Shown here piece by piece: positions 37,331-46,085 of a stretch of DNA of 64,000 bases. The notes beneath the pieces are model-generated. The model was not told the DNA's origin. It ran no database searches and was given only the letters and a program-made list of their open reading frames with translations. Source of the stretch: Pelagibius sp037652055 (GTDB taxonomy: Bacteria; Pseudomonadota; Alphaproteobacteria; Kiloniellales; Kiloniellaceae); assembly GCF_037652055.1 (NCBI RefSeq), contig NZ_JBBKAH010000003.1, forward strand, positions 248,001 through 312,000, in the 5' to 3' direction. Each line of letters begins with the position of its first letter. Position 1 is the first letter of the stretch. The position numbers and the translations under genes are program-made.

Positions 37331-38589
37331 GGATAGCGGTTCCTCATCTGACGCGAGTCTGAACAGCGATGTATCTGCCGCATCCCTCGAATGCGGCCGC
37401 CTATAGCCTCACACTAGAGCCCCGCTATCCGACACACTATGCTGCCTAGTCCGCGTTTTCTTCGTGATCGTCCACGAATCCCACGACTCCGCTTTCCGGG
37501 TTCCTGTCACCTCTCAAGCCTGCAAGCTACCTTCTCGCCGGCTTGACGCCGGCGGCGACTGGTAAAACCGACATCATCGATGAACGGAACCGCAGTGTTT
37601 GTGTGTTCTGGCATTCGTTCCGCGCTCAAGTTACGGCCGCTGGGGCCGCGAACTGCGTCGCGTTACAGTCGAGGCGTTCATTGACACATTTTGAAACATT
37701 CTGACATCGGAGTGTCACACTCAAACTGCCGAACTATGATAATAGTCTGCGCCAACAGCCACCCGCCAGCTGCCGGCACGCATCTTTGCGGGGGCTTACC
37801 AGAGCTCATAGTCGAAGACAGTCGGAACTGCGGGGACCACCTGCCACGGGTTTCTGGAAACCGGGTCCTCTTTATGCCTCCCTCAATCAAAGGCTCGAAT
37901 GCGTTACAACAGCCAACGCCAGAACATCGATCATGCTGTATCGCAGAAGGCGGCGGCGCGCCGTAGAGTTCGCTGCCGCGCACGCACCATCACATCTACA
38001 AGCGGGCGGCTTTCTGCCCGCATTCCGGATGTCGCCGTGGCAATCCGCGGCGGCGGCGGACTTGTTGTCTTCGCTCCCCCGACCGACGCAAGTCCGCCAA
38101 AGTTTTGACAAAGCGACGAACAAGCCCTGGCCCGACTTATGGAGAATATGCTGCTGGGATGTGAGCGATCCGACTGTGCGCTTTTCGCGGATCTCCCAGC
38201 TCATATATTCTTTCGACTGGAGCGACCCATCCCGGTCGGGCTCTTCACCCGCAGACGACCAAGGCTGCAAGGAGAGGTTCGTCGCCGCGGTGTAGGGGCC
38301 GAACACGAGCCATTGGCGTGCCCTTCGTGAGACGTGATGCCGGTGCGCGAAGGAGCTTGCTCTCGAGATCGGCGACCGGACTCACGGCGAAATTCGAAGC
38401 AAACGTCCCCAAGAGCCTCGACGGGAAAGGTCGAGACTGGCCGGCGGGTCGGTGTGCGGGAAGTTCCCGATGCGGAGGAACTCTAGAGAACCGGACACCC
38501 GACGTTTGCCATCAGTTCCGCCCCTTGCGGGCTTGACCGCTTTCAACGCAGACCTACCCGTCGATGATCTTTAAGAAGGAGAACGGCCT
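37331..38589. other. 1.26-kb stretch without a recognisable gene
   Basis: Only short overlapping open frames on both strands, none with a family match I can see and none with a convincing ribosome site. The left end should hold the iorAB promoter, and a small inverted repeat CGCCGGC-TTGAC-GCCGGCG lies at 37536-37554. The region looks like decayed or non-coding island DNA, with lower apparent G+C than the flanks. Confidence 0.5.
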
Positions 38590-39150
38590 ATGCAGCTTGC
38601 TGAAAGGGCAGATTTCGAGAGCGTCGTGCAGCTGGTGAACGACGCCTACAGAGGTATCTCCAAGACACCCGGCTGGACGAACGAGTCGGCACTGCTCACC
38701 GGTCCCCGTGTCGACGTAGCCTCCCTGCATTCGATGACCGAAGAGGGCGGCACCTTGGTGCTGGTCACGCGGGACGAGATATCCGGGGCGGTTTCGGGGT
38801 GTGTCGCGTTGCGTCCGCCCGAGCCAGATGCTTCGAGCGGATCATCTTGGTATCTTTCCATGCTCGCGGTCGATCCGACCGTGCAGAAAGTGGGCGCCGG
38901 CCGGGCCATTATGGCAAATGCCGAAGCCTATGTCCGTGACGCGGGCGGCCATACGATAAGGATATCCGTAATCCAGCAACGCGAGGCGCTGATCGAATGG
39001 TACGAGCGGGGCGGCTACGTCAGGACTGGGATCGTAGAGCCGTTCCCCTATGACGATCCCAGCGTCGGAACTCCTCTGCGTGACGACCTGCGACTGGTGG
39101 AGCTGAAGAAGCATCTCGAGTCAGCCACCGCGGCAAGCCACAGCGAGTAA
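38590..39150 (+). CDS. GNAT-family N-acetyltransferase
   Basis: 186-residue acetyltransferase. The N-terminal half has ADFESVVQLVNDAYRG; the acetyl-CoA-binding core reads WYLSMLAVDPTVQKVGAGRAIMANAEAYVRDAGGHTIRISVIQQREALIEWYERGGYVRTG, with VQKVGAGRA as the pyrophosphate loop. AAGGAG stands about 10 bases before ATG. Substrate unknown. Confidence 0.85.
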   Translation: MQLAERADFESVVQLVNDAYRGISKTPGWTNESALLTGPRVDVASLHSMTEEGGTLVLVTRDEISGAVSGCVALRPPEPDASSGSSWYLSMLAVDPTVQKVGAGRAIMANAEAYVRDAGGHTIRISVIQQREALIEWYERGGYVRTGIVEPFPYDDPSVGTPLRDDLRLVELKKHLESATAASHSE

Positions 39151-39242
39151 GGTGCTTCCGCACAAAGGCGCCAAGTTTGGACGCGGCGCCGGAACCCTCG
39201 GGCCGGCGGTTGCCTCTTGACCGGCTACAAAATGATACATTT

Positions 39243-39254
39243 CGACACATGTCG
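39243..39254. promoter_or_regulatory. Palindrome upstream of DoxX gene
   Basis: Perfect 12-base palindrome CGACACATGTCG, 88 bases before the chosen DoxX start, with TATACT at 39281-39286 that could be a -10 element. A possible operator; regulator unknown. Confidence 0.3.
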
Positions 39255-39341
39255 GGCAAATCCAGCGCAGACCTGAGAACTATACTCCTTCGCATCGACA
39301 AGATCTTGCCGTCCATGCTTAAGAAGGATTGGAATCAAAAC

Positions 39342-39752
39342 ATGTATCAGTCCCTACCCGGCGCCGCCTTTGCGCCGCATCTTCTCAGCCTGCTGCGCAT
39401 TGTCGCGGCCGGATCATTCTTTACGCACGGAACGATGAAGATCTTCTCCTGGCCGGCGCTGTTCCCGTATCAGATGTCCGGCTTGATCTACATTGCCGGT
39501 TTGATGGAAGTCGTCGGAGGCTTGTTGCTCATGGCGGGGCTGATGACGCGTCCGGTAGCCTTCATCCTCTCGGGCCTGATGGCTTTCGCCTATTTCATAG
39601 CGCACGCCTCGGAGAGCTTCTTCCCGGTGCTGAACAATGGCGAACCCTCTGTTCTGTACAGTTTCCTTTTCCTTTACATCGCCGCGGCCGGCCCGGGTAT
39701 TTGGAGTGTCGACGGACTGCTCGTGCGCCGAACAGACCGTCATCCCGCATGA
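39342..39752 (+). CDS. DoxX-family membrane protein
   Basis: 136-residue membrane protein with four helices. DoxX features: LLSLLRIVAAGSFFTHGTMKIF, GLIYIAGLMEVVGGLLLMAGLMTRPVAFILSGLMAFAYFIAHA and FPVLNNGEPSVLYSFLFLYIAAAGPG. The family includes subunits of thiosulfate:quinone oxidoreductase and proteins tied to redox stress, but many members have no known function. Start at 39342 (AAGAAGGA 13 bases upstream); 39315 is an alternative. Confidence 0.85.
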   Translation: MYQSLPGAAFAPHLLSLLRIVAAGSFFTHGTMKIFSWPALFPYQMSGLIYIAGLMEVVGGLLLMAGLMTRPVAFILSGLMAFAYFIAHASESFFPVLNNGEPSVLYSFLFLYIAAAGPGIWSVDGLLVRRTDRHPA

Positions 39753-40086
39753 CGCCAAAGCATTTTCCGAATCGGTACCGGCCGTCCCCTTGCCCGGTCC
39801 GCAAAGCGGGTCGGGGCAAGGCGGACCCGGCGCCTTCCCACGCCGGATGCCGCAGGCGGCATCAGAGGTTCAGCGCAGCGAGCGAACGGCCGAACGGTCC
39901 ATCGCGCCCGACATGACCGAGAGGCCCTCCTTGCGAGGAGTGCGTTCCAGGCGTCTTGCCGGCCAGGAGAAAAGGCTTGCCCCCCGGGAGACCGTTCTTT
40001 GCGAGTGCATTTGACGGTACTGCTGGATTCCTTGTGTTGATAATTGGGCTCCGATCCGCCCGGACTCTTGGGCTGCTGCACGGAGA
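39753..40086. other. Intergenic region between DoxX and DUF6644-like genes
   Basis: 334 bases between convergent genes. No gene, terminator or repeat that I can support. Confidence 0.4.
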
Positions 40087-40554
40087 TCATACGAAGGCGA
40101 TCCACCTGCCCGCAAAGAGGGCACCCAGCCACAGAATGAGCGACAGAAAGGCGGCGGCGCGGCCTTTCGGCAGGTTAGCCAGGCTGACGAGTTTGCCTCG
40201 GCGCGCCGACAGGTGCAGGACGAACGCATTCGCTCCGGCGGTCAACACAATGGCCATCTTGGCGAGAAATGCCGGGTTCTGCGTATAGTCGCTTATCCGC
40301 ACGGAGGCGAGCAGGATGCCGGCGGTTGCGGCGATGACAAATCCCGCCAACGAAAGTCGGATGAGAGCTGGAATTGCAGCATCAAGCTTCGAATCGGCAG
40401 CGCGCAGCAGCCTGAGGTCCACCGGGACGATGGAGCCGAGGAGGATGCCGACACCCAGGATATGAAGGGCCGAGATGGTCGGGTAAATTGCCGGCACGGT
40501 CGCGATCAAACGAACGACATGCAATCCTTCGATCCATTGGAGAAGGGCCATCAA
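40087..40554 (-). CDS. DUF6644-like four-helix membrane protein
   Basis: 155-residue membrane protein: WIEGLHVVRLIATVPAIYPTISALHILGVGILLGSIVPVDLRLL at the N-terminus with conserved His and Asp, then SLAGFVIAATAGILLASV and two more helices. This fits the DUF6644/DUF2214-like group of unknown function. It overlaps the upstream DUF6152-like gene by 4 bases, so the two are probably co-translated and act together. Confidence 0.65.
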   Translation of the reverse strand: MMALLQWIEGLHVVRLIATVPAIYPTISALHILGVGILLGSIVPVDLRLLRAADSKLDAAIPALIRLSLAGFVIAATAGILLASVRISDYTQNPAFLAKMAIVLTAGANAFVLHLSARRGKLVSLANLPKGRAAAFLSLILWLGALFAGRWIAFV

Positions 40555-41018
40555 TCGCAGCCGTCGACGGTAGGCGCCCAGTCGCTCTCGTAAGAAAGGA
40601 TCGTGCCATCCTCAAGCTGAAGCCAGGTGCTGCGCAATTGGTGCGGTGGAAGGCAGTTCCGCAGCGCGACGAGCAGGACCCTGTCGCCGACGCTTAACCG
40701 CTCGGCAAGGTTATAATACATGCGGGCCGGCGACAGTTCGACCTCGCGCAGTTCGCCGACGTCTTCCGGTCGCACGACGGGTGCGCCAAAATATTCGTCC
40801 GGCCGGCCGATCGCGCCGGCCGCCAGCTCGACCTGATCGACCCGGACTGAAAGCACCGGATGCGGCGGAGCGAACGTCGCGGCGGCCACGGTGCCGGCCA
40901 GTACGATCGGCGTAGCGGCATCGTATTGACCTGTGACCCCATGATGTGCCGTCACCGCCCCTGCGAAACCGAGCGTTGCGACAACTGCTGCGCAGATACG
41001 ACCAACCAACATCCGCAT
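40551..41018 (-). CDS. DUF6152-like exported protein
   Basis: 155-residue protein with a signal peptide (cleavage near GAVTAHHG, about 24) and the HHG start of the mature chain typical of DUF6152, followed by ATPIVLAGTVAAATFAPPHPVLSVRV. Family function unknown; members may bind metal through the N-terminal histidines. First gene of a two-gene unit with the DUF6644-like membrane protein; divergent from an AraC regulator. Confidence 0.68.
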   Translation of the reverse strand: MRMLVGRICAAVVATLGFAGAVTAHHGVTGQYDAATPIVLAGTVAAATFAPPHPVLSVRVDQVELAAGAIGRPDEYFGAPVVRPEDVGELREVELSPARMYYNLAERLSVGDRVLLVALRNCLPPHQLRSTWLQLEDGTILSYESDWAPTVDGCD

Positions 41019-41155
41019 GCGAAATTCCTTTCGGGTTGCCTCAGATGGCGGTTGCCGTCCACGGCTTCGGTGCTGGTTGAAGAGTTTAGGTCATTGCCCC
41101 CATACGATCCATGCGCTAGGGTCCAGGTTATCTTCGCTATCGTACAGAAACTGCC

Positions 41156-42109
41156 ATGGATCCGCTCTCGGAAGTATTGTCTCTACTGAAGCCACGCAGT
41201 TATGTCTCGTCCGGTTTCGACGCGGGCGGAGACTGGTCGCTTCACTTCCCGCTCAGGAGCGATGTCATCAAATGCTATGCCGTGATGTCGGGCGGATGCT
41301 GGCTCGCTGTCGATGGCATTGATGACCCCGTGCGGCTTGAAGCCGACGATTGCTTTGTTCTTCCGAGCGGTCGGCCTTTTCGCCTTGCGAGCGACCTGGC
41401 CCTCACGCCGCAGGATTCGCGTACGGCCTTCCCCCCTGCCGAGCCCGGGGGAACGGTTACCCTGAATGGCGGCGGCGGCGTACTTCTGGTCGGCAGCCGT
41501 TTCGCTGTTGCCGGCAGCCATGCCGGAATGCTGCTCCGGATGCTGCCGCCCATCGTGCATATCGGCAAGGAGACCGAGCAGGCGGCGCTCCGCTGGTCTG
41601 TTGAACGAATGCGTGAGGAATTGCGTGAAGGGCAGCCAGGTGGATTCCTGATCGCGCAACACCTGGCCCATATGATGCTGGTGCAAGCGCTAAGACTCTA
41701 CATTGCCGAGGGGCCGAACGGCACGACCGGCTGGTTCGCCGCGCTGGCTGACCGGCAGATCTGCTCCGCTATCGCCGCCCTGCATGCTGAACCGGCGAAG
41801 CGCTGGACACTGCAGGAACTGGCATCTCATGTCGGCATGTCTCGCTCCGCATTTTCGCAAAGGTTCAAGGCTGTCGCCGGAGAGACGCCTATGGACTATC
41901 TGACGCGTTGGCGCATGCTGCTGGCTGGCAACAGACTGGAAACCACCGGAGAGCCGATATCGGTGATTGCTCCTTCGCTCGGTTATGAATCGGAGAGCGC
42001 CTTCAGTACGGCGTTCAAGCGTGTCATGGGCTGCGCGCCGCGTCAGTATGGCCTCAGACCAAGACCAACCTCGGCTGCGGCGACCAGCGATAGCCTTTCC
42101 GGATATTAG
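41156..42109 (+). CDS. AraC-family regulator with cupin_6 domain
   Basis: 317-residue regulator. N-terminal cupin-like domain (about 1-190: DWSLHFPLRSDVIKCYAVMSGGCWLAVDG...DDCFVLPSGRPFRL) and C-terminal double HTH (WTLQELASHVGMSRSAFSQRFKAVAGETPMDYL and EPISVIAPSLGYESESAFSTAFKRVMGCAPRQY). It is divergent from the DUF6152/DUF6644 pair and upstream of an NmrA-like gene, the common order for regulators of NAD(P)-binding oxidoreductases. Confidence 0.9.
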   Translation: MDPLSEVLSLLKPRSYVSSGFDAGGDWSLHFPLRSDVIKCYAVMSGGCWLAVDGIDDPVRLEADDCFVLPSGRPFRLASDLALTPQDSRTAFPPAEPGGTVTLNGGGGVLLVGSRFAVAGSHAGMLLRMLPPIVHIGKETEQAALRWSVERMREELREGQPGGFLIAQHLAHMMLVQALRLYIAEGPNGTTGWFAALADRQICSAIAALHAEPAKRWTLQELASHVGMSRSAFSQRFKAVAGETPMDYLTRWRMLLAGNRLETTGEPISVIAPSLGYESESAFSTAFKRVMGCAPRQYGLRPRPTSAAATSDSLSGY

Positions 42110-42400
42110 GACGTCGAGACCAAACGGAGGGTCTTGCGGAAACCTTTCCTCCGGCGATCGGGGCGATCATGAGTCATTGATATGGCTCGAGCAAACGCCG
42201 CAGCACTCCACCTCACCTCCCTGCCCCCGCCGCTCCGATCGCGGAGTGCCCGCGGGCTGCGAGCCGCACCCGCCTGGACGATCTAATAAATTATTCGGAC
42301 TTCCCAGCATAGATCGTCTGAATTCGACCCGATATCTTCGCATTTGAACGGAAGTCAGGCTACGGCACCCGCCGGAGATGCTCCGAATCGGAGGCATAAC

Positions 42401-43318
42401 GTGATTGTCGTCACCACACCGACCGGCAACATCGGCCGCTTGATTGCCCAGAATCTTTTGACATCAGGCGCACCGGTTCGCGTGATTGCGCGCGATCCAA
42501 CCTGTCTGACGACAGAGCTGCGGGACAACTGCGAGGTGGTCCCCGGTTCGCATGGGGATGCCGCCGTCGTAAATGAAGCGTTCAAAGGCGCCGAAGCCGT
42601 GTTCTGGCTCGCACCGCCCGACCCGAAGGCCGCCTCCGTCATGGCCGCCTATGTAGACTTCACCCGCCCTGCCGCTATGGCCATCAAGGAGCGCGGCGTC
42701 AAACGCGTCGTGTCCATCACCGCACTCGGGCGCAGCACGCCGTATGCTCTCCGGGCAGGCTACGTGACGGGCTCGCTCGCCATGGACGACATGTTCCTGG
42801 GGACGGGCGTCGCCTTCCGCGGTCTGGCATGCCCGTCATTCATGGACAACATCCTGCGACAGGTGGCTGCAATCCGGGACCAAGGAAAATTCTATTCGCC
42901 GATATCCGGCGACCTAAAGCTTCCAAGTGTCGCGACGCAAGATATCGCCGCCGTCGCGACGCGCTGGTTACTCGACAACAAGTGGACAGGCCACGGCGAG
43001 GTACCTGTGCTGGGGCCGGAAGACATTTCCTTCAATGACATGGCGGAGATCATCTCTGATGTGCTGGGTGCCCGAGTGAGCTACCAGCAAATAAGCCTCG
43101 AGGCCTACAAGGCTCGTCTCCTGAGGTTCGGCATGTCAGACGCCATGGCGCAAGGCATGACGGACATGGCCTGGGCGAAGGATCGGGGCCTCGACCTCGG
43201 CGCATCCCGCACAGCAGAAACCGGAACACCGACAAGCTTCCGTAATTGGTGCGAGGAAAAGCTCGTGCCCGCCGTTCTCGGCCAGACAGAATCGAAGGCA
43301 GAGAGACAGCAGGGGTAA
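42401..43318 (+). CDS. NmrA-like NAD(P)-binding protein
   Basis: 305-residue Rossmann-fold protein of the NmrA/atypical SDR group. Nucleotide-binding TTPTGNIGRLIAQNLL at the N-terminus; VFWLAPPD, VKRVVSITALG, GLACPSFMDNIL and PSVATQDIAAVATRWLL follow. Such proteins act as redox sensors or quinone/carbonyl reductases. The GTG at 42401 with GGAGG 7 bases upstream is a better start than the TTG at 42344. Its stop is followed within a few bases by a truncated acetyltransferase. Confidence 0.85.
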   Translation: MIVVTTPTGNIGRLIAQNLLTSGAPVRVIARDPTCLTTELRDNCEVVPGSHGDAAVVNEAFKGAEAVFWLAPPDPKAASVMAAYVDFTRPAAMAIKERGVKRVVSITALGRSTPYALRAGYVTGSLAMDDMFLGTGVAFRGLACPSFMDNILRQVAAIRDQGKFYSPISGDLKLPSVATQDIAAVATRWLLDNKWTGHGEVPVLGPEDISFNDMAEIISDVLGARVSYQQISLEAYKARLLRFGMSDAMAQGMTDMAWAKDRGLDLGASRTAETGTPTSFRNWCEEKLVPAVLGQTESKAERQQG

Positions 43319-43328
43319 CATTCACGAC

Positions 43329-43595
43329 GTGTGGATCGGCTACGAGGCAGCGATCATGCCCGGCGTGAGCATTGGTGCGGGCGCAATCGTGGCGGCAGCC
43401 TCGGTCGTCGCTCGCGATGTACCACCCTATGCAGTGGTCGGTGGTAATCCGGCCGCCGCCATTAGAATGCGTTATCCCGCCGAGGTGATAAACGACCTTC
43501 TCGATATTGCCTGGTGGGATTGGTCGATCGACAAGATCGAAACCAATTTGACATCCTTGAGCAGTGGTGACCTGGCCGCTCTCAAGATCGCCTAG
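43329..43595 (+). pseudogene. 3' fragment of a Vat/CatB-like hexapeptide acetyltransferase
   Basis: About 88 residues matching only the C-terminal part of xenobiotic/streptogramin acetyltransferase-type proteins: DVWIGYEAAIMPGVSIGAGAIVAAASVVARDVPPYAVVGGNPAAAIRMRYP...LLDIAWWDW. A full-length member is about 210 residues. The match continues in frame a few codons upstream to about 43320, right beside the NmrA-like stop, so the missing 5' half was lost by a deletion or recombination joint. No ribosome site; surely non-functional as acetyltransferase. Confidence 0.85.
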
Positions 43596-43768
43596 CGCCG
43601 GGGCTGCCGTCGCGTCTGCAAAGGGTCACGACCGGCCTTCCGAGTGGCGCTCTTCTAAGTCTGCTGACGGCGCCGAAGGTGACGTTCGCAGCGGCTCGGC
43701 CGCCAACATCAGCTTTCAGAAGCAGAGCGGACAGGCTCTGCCCTCCTCTCAAAGTCCGTGTCGTGCCA

Positions 43769-43996
43769 TTAGCCGTCACGCAGGGCTTCCGGTTCGAGAT
43801 TTGGGTGCGCTTTATGTATCGGTCTTTCCACCTCGACATACATTTCGCCAAGCACCTTTCCAACGGCAATGCGCAGCTCGCGGAATTCTTGATCGGATAG
43901 TATCTCTTGTGCGTCCAACAGCAGGTCGTTGAGGCGTTCGAAGCAGGTTGATGTTTCCTCCAAGACCTTGGCTGCAAACTCCTTATTGCTGATCAT
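43769..43996 (-). CDS. Small conserved-looking helical protein, unknown
   Basis: 75-residue, all-helical, acidic protein (MISNKEFAAKVLEETSTCFERLNDLLLDAQEILSDQEF...). GAGGTGGGA precedes ATG at 43996 directly, so expression is likely. No family recognised; helical shape and size suggest a small cytosolic regulator or antitoxin-like protein, but no toxin partner is visible. Confidence 0.55.
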   Translation of the reverse strand: MISNKEFAAKVLEETSTCFERLNDLLLDAQEILSDQEFRELRIAVGKVLGEMYVEVERPIHKAHPNLEPEALRDG

Positions 43997-44637
43997 TCCC
44001 ACCTCAAAAATTCGCAAATAATTGCTAACAAGATTGTCCGCATTGGGTCACCTTGAGACCTCCGTTATAGCTGAGACCACGTCCGCTCGCGGCTCAGACG
44101 CGGACATTCCTAGCGACCTCTTGGTGTCGTCTATCTCTCGCCCTTCCAGCGCTCACCGCCCTCGCCTCCCAGGAACCCGTCAGGGGCGCGCGCCAGTTCA
44201 GGGGTAAGCAGCCCGGCCCGTGGCCCTTACCACTCTGCCTGCATTGGCCGCCGCCTGCCGGCCGCCAGACTCACCCTGTCCCGCCTCATTCCGCTTGGCC
44301 GTCACCTTCATCGCCGGCGACTCGACCCACAGCATTGGCCAAGCCCGCCTAGCTGGACACCGGGCGCCCCCGGCACCGCCAGCCGCGGCGCCTGGACCAG
44401 TGGCGGGTATGGCGCACCGAGAATGCGAAGAAAAGCCGGTCAAGCCCAGGAGCACAAATTCTGAAACTTTCAGCCAAATTCGGCCAATTTTCCTGCAACT
44501 CCACGCGTCCCATACCATCGACCCCGGAACCTTGCTTCATGTCGCACTCATGTCGCACGGACTTGCCGGCACTCTCTGGAAATCGGCTGAAATCCTCAGC
44601 AAAGCGCTGCAACATGAAAGACCTATATCGCAAAAAG
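43997..44637. other. Gene-poor island end next to tRNA-Met
   Basis: About 640 bases where an integrase gene would be expected in a tRNA-borne island. Only short overlapping open frames are seen and none shows tyrosine-recombinase motifs. The plain reading is decayed or lost DNA. Confidence 0.45.
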
Positions 44638-44675
44638 AAAGGCCCGCTATCTCATTGAGATAACGGGCCTTTTTT
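44638..44675. terminator. Bidirectional terminator behind tRNA-Met
   Basis: Long hairpin (GGCCCG.TATCTCA pairing with TGAGATA.CGGGCC, one mismatch). T-runs lie on both sides: TTTTTTT on the plus strand, TTTCTTTTT on the minus strand after the tRNA. Confidence 0.85.
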
Positions 44676-44752
44676 TGGTAGCGGGGGAGGGACTCGAACC
44701 CCCGACACGCGGATTATGATTCCGCTGCTCTAACCGGCTGAGCTACCCCGCC
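44676..44752 (-). tRNA. tRNA-Met (CAT)
   Basis: 77-base cloverleaf on the minus strand: acceptor GGCGGGG pairing with CCCCGCT, D-arm GCTCAGCCGGTTAGAGC, anticodon stem-loop GCGGA-ATCATAA-TCCGC with anticodon CAT, T-arm GGGGGTTCGAGTCCCTC, encoded CCA. This layout fits elongator tRNA-Met; a tRNA-Ile with CAT (lysidine) cannot be fully excluded by eye. A terminator follows. Confidence 0.93.
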
Positions 44753-44860
44753 ATAGGGTGACGCGGATATATGGCCTCGGCCCGGGACCTGTCAAGCGGC
44801 TTGGGTCCCGGCCGGGCAGAAATCGGCGGAAAACGGCGGGAAAGCCGGTTTCTCACCGCG

Positions 44861-45442
44861 CTAGAGCGGCGCGACATCCAGGCGCGAGATGAGAAGGCGC
44901 TTCGGCACCCTGACTCTCGCTTTCTTCGACCAATCGATCTGAGCGGCGTTCTGCTTCAGCCAGTCGTCGTTGAGACGCGGAAAATCAAAGCACCCGAACA
45001 TCCGGTCGATGGTCCGGTGATCGTCAGCGAGCGGCAGGGCGAGATGCTCGAGGTCCAGTTCCGTGCCATTGGACAGGCGGACCCGGTCCAGCGCCACCAT
45101 CGGCGTGCGGTGTTCGAAGGCATGCAGCAAACTGGTGCGCCAGACCCCTTCCAGCCCGCCGAGGTCAATGTCCCGCACCAACTTACCCGTGAAGTCCTGC
45201 TTGAAGACGTAAACGAGCTCGGTGCCCATGAGGGTGATCTGGAAACCGATATCACCGGCGCCGCGATCCACGATCTTCGCGATATAGACATAAGGCAGGT
45301 GGTGCTTGAAGTCGGCCGGGTCCAACTCGGCCCGCGATGGCATGTCCCGCGAGCCACAGAGGCTCTTGTAGTGCTGAAACAGCCTGGCGGTGCGGCCGCT
45401 CTCAAAGACGCTGATCATGTTAGGTTGAGAGTCGGCACTCAT
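44861..45442 (-). CDS. PAS_5-type PAS-domain protein
   Basis: 193-residue soluble protein. The domain (LFQHYKSLCGSRDMPSRAELDPADFKHHLPYVYIAKIVDRGAGDIGFQITLMGTELVYVFKQDFTGKLVRDID...) is the PAS_5 type found almost only in alphaproteobacteria. It has no output domain, so it may act through a partner protein. It is the first gene beyond the tRNA-Met, with its stop 108 bases from it. The start has GAGG 4 bases upstream. Confidence 0.82.
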   Translation of the reverse strand: MSADSQPNMISVFESGRTARLFQHYKSLCGSRDMPSRAELDPADFKHHLPYVYIAKIVDRGAGDIGFQITLMGTELVYVFKQDFTGKLVRDIDLGGLEGVWRTSLLHAFEHRTPMVALDRVRLSNGTELDLEHLALPLADDHRTIDRMFGCFDFPRLNDDWLKQNAAQIDWSKKARVRVPKRLLISRLDVAPL

Positions 45443-45758
45443 CGGCCTCGGCCCCCGCCTTCGCGTCTTCCACCCAGACGAATACGGTAGCCGCAGAATG
45501 CCAGAGAGGGAAGTTTTCCTTTTCGTGATGCGTGTTTAGGGCCCACAGGGTCATCTGTGGTGATGGCGCTGACGACCCTGACCCTGCAGCCCGCGCTCGG
45601 CGTCCGGAAAGGCTCGCTGCACGCCGTCCCGAAAGGGGAACAAAACGCCCGGCGCTCGCGTAAACTATTGTTTTCACTGGCAACCGGGAGGAATAGCCCC
45701 GGGGCGCGCATTGCAATTCCGCGCCCAAGGCGAGGGTCCGAGGACCCCGCGGCGCTCC
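45443..45758. other. Intergenic region between SCP2 and PAS_5 genes
   Basis: 316 bases without a gene. It should carry the promoter of the PAS_5 gene on its left. No repeat or terminator I can support. Confidence 0.4.
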
Positions 45759-46085
45759 TCAGTCCCCCAGCATGGCGGCCAGCTTCATGGCGACGCCGGT
45801 GGAGCCGGTGATCTTCAGCTTGCCGGTCATGTAGGCCAGCGTCGGGTCGAGGGTACCGGAGAGCAGCTTGCCGAAGTCGTCGAGGCTGAGGCGCAGCACG
45901 GTGTCGGCCTCCGGCCCGGCATCCCCGCCGTCCCCCTCGGGCACGGCGGCGATCTCCGCCGGGGTGACGGTGCCGTCCCACAGCAAGAAGCCGTCGTCGC
46001 CGAGGTCGAACGTCACGCGGTAGCCCAGCGGCGGGTTCATCGCGGCCTGGGACTTCAATTGTTCGGTCAGGGTATCGAGTGACAT
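45759..46085 (-). CDS. SCP2 sterol-carrier-domain protein
   Basis: 108-residue protein consisting of one SCP2-like lipid-binding domain: GYRVTFDLGDDGFLLWDG, ADTVLRLSLDDFGKLLSGTLDPTLAYMTGKLKITGSTGVAMKLAAML. Such proteins bind hydrophobic ligands in the cytosol. GGAGGAG lies 6 bases before ATG. Divergent from the second molybdenum hydroxylase operon. Confidence 0.9.
   Translation of the reverse strand: MSLDTLTEQLKSQAAMNPPLGYRVTFDLGDDGFLLWDGTVTPAEIAAVPEGDGGDAGPEADTVLRLSLDDFGKLLSGTLDPTLAYMTGKLKITGSTGVAMKLAAMLGD

Larger units (their letters stand above)
34604..44717. mobile_element. Candidate tRNA-Met genomic island (about 10 kb)
   Basis: Bounded by the tRNA 3'-half remnant on the left and the intact tRNA-Met on the right, as direct repeats. 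Content differs from the flanks: looser gene spacing, a 1.26-kb stretch without a clear gene, a truncated acetyltransferase, and several families common in accessory DNA (IorAB, DoxX, NmrA, AraC, GNAT). No integrase, excisionase or transposase is visible. The boundary repeats differ at 4 of 42 bases, so the event would be old or the element may carry its own version of the tRNA end. Confidence 0.45.

Noticed and set aside
43997..44640. Possible integrase next to tRNA-Met
   Set aside because: Checked for tyrosine-recombinase motifs in all frames given; none seen, so no integrase is claimed.
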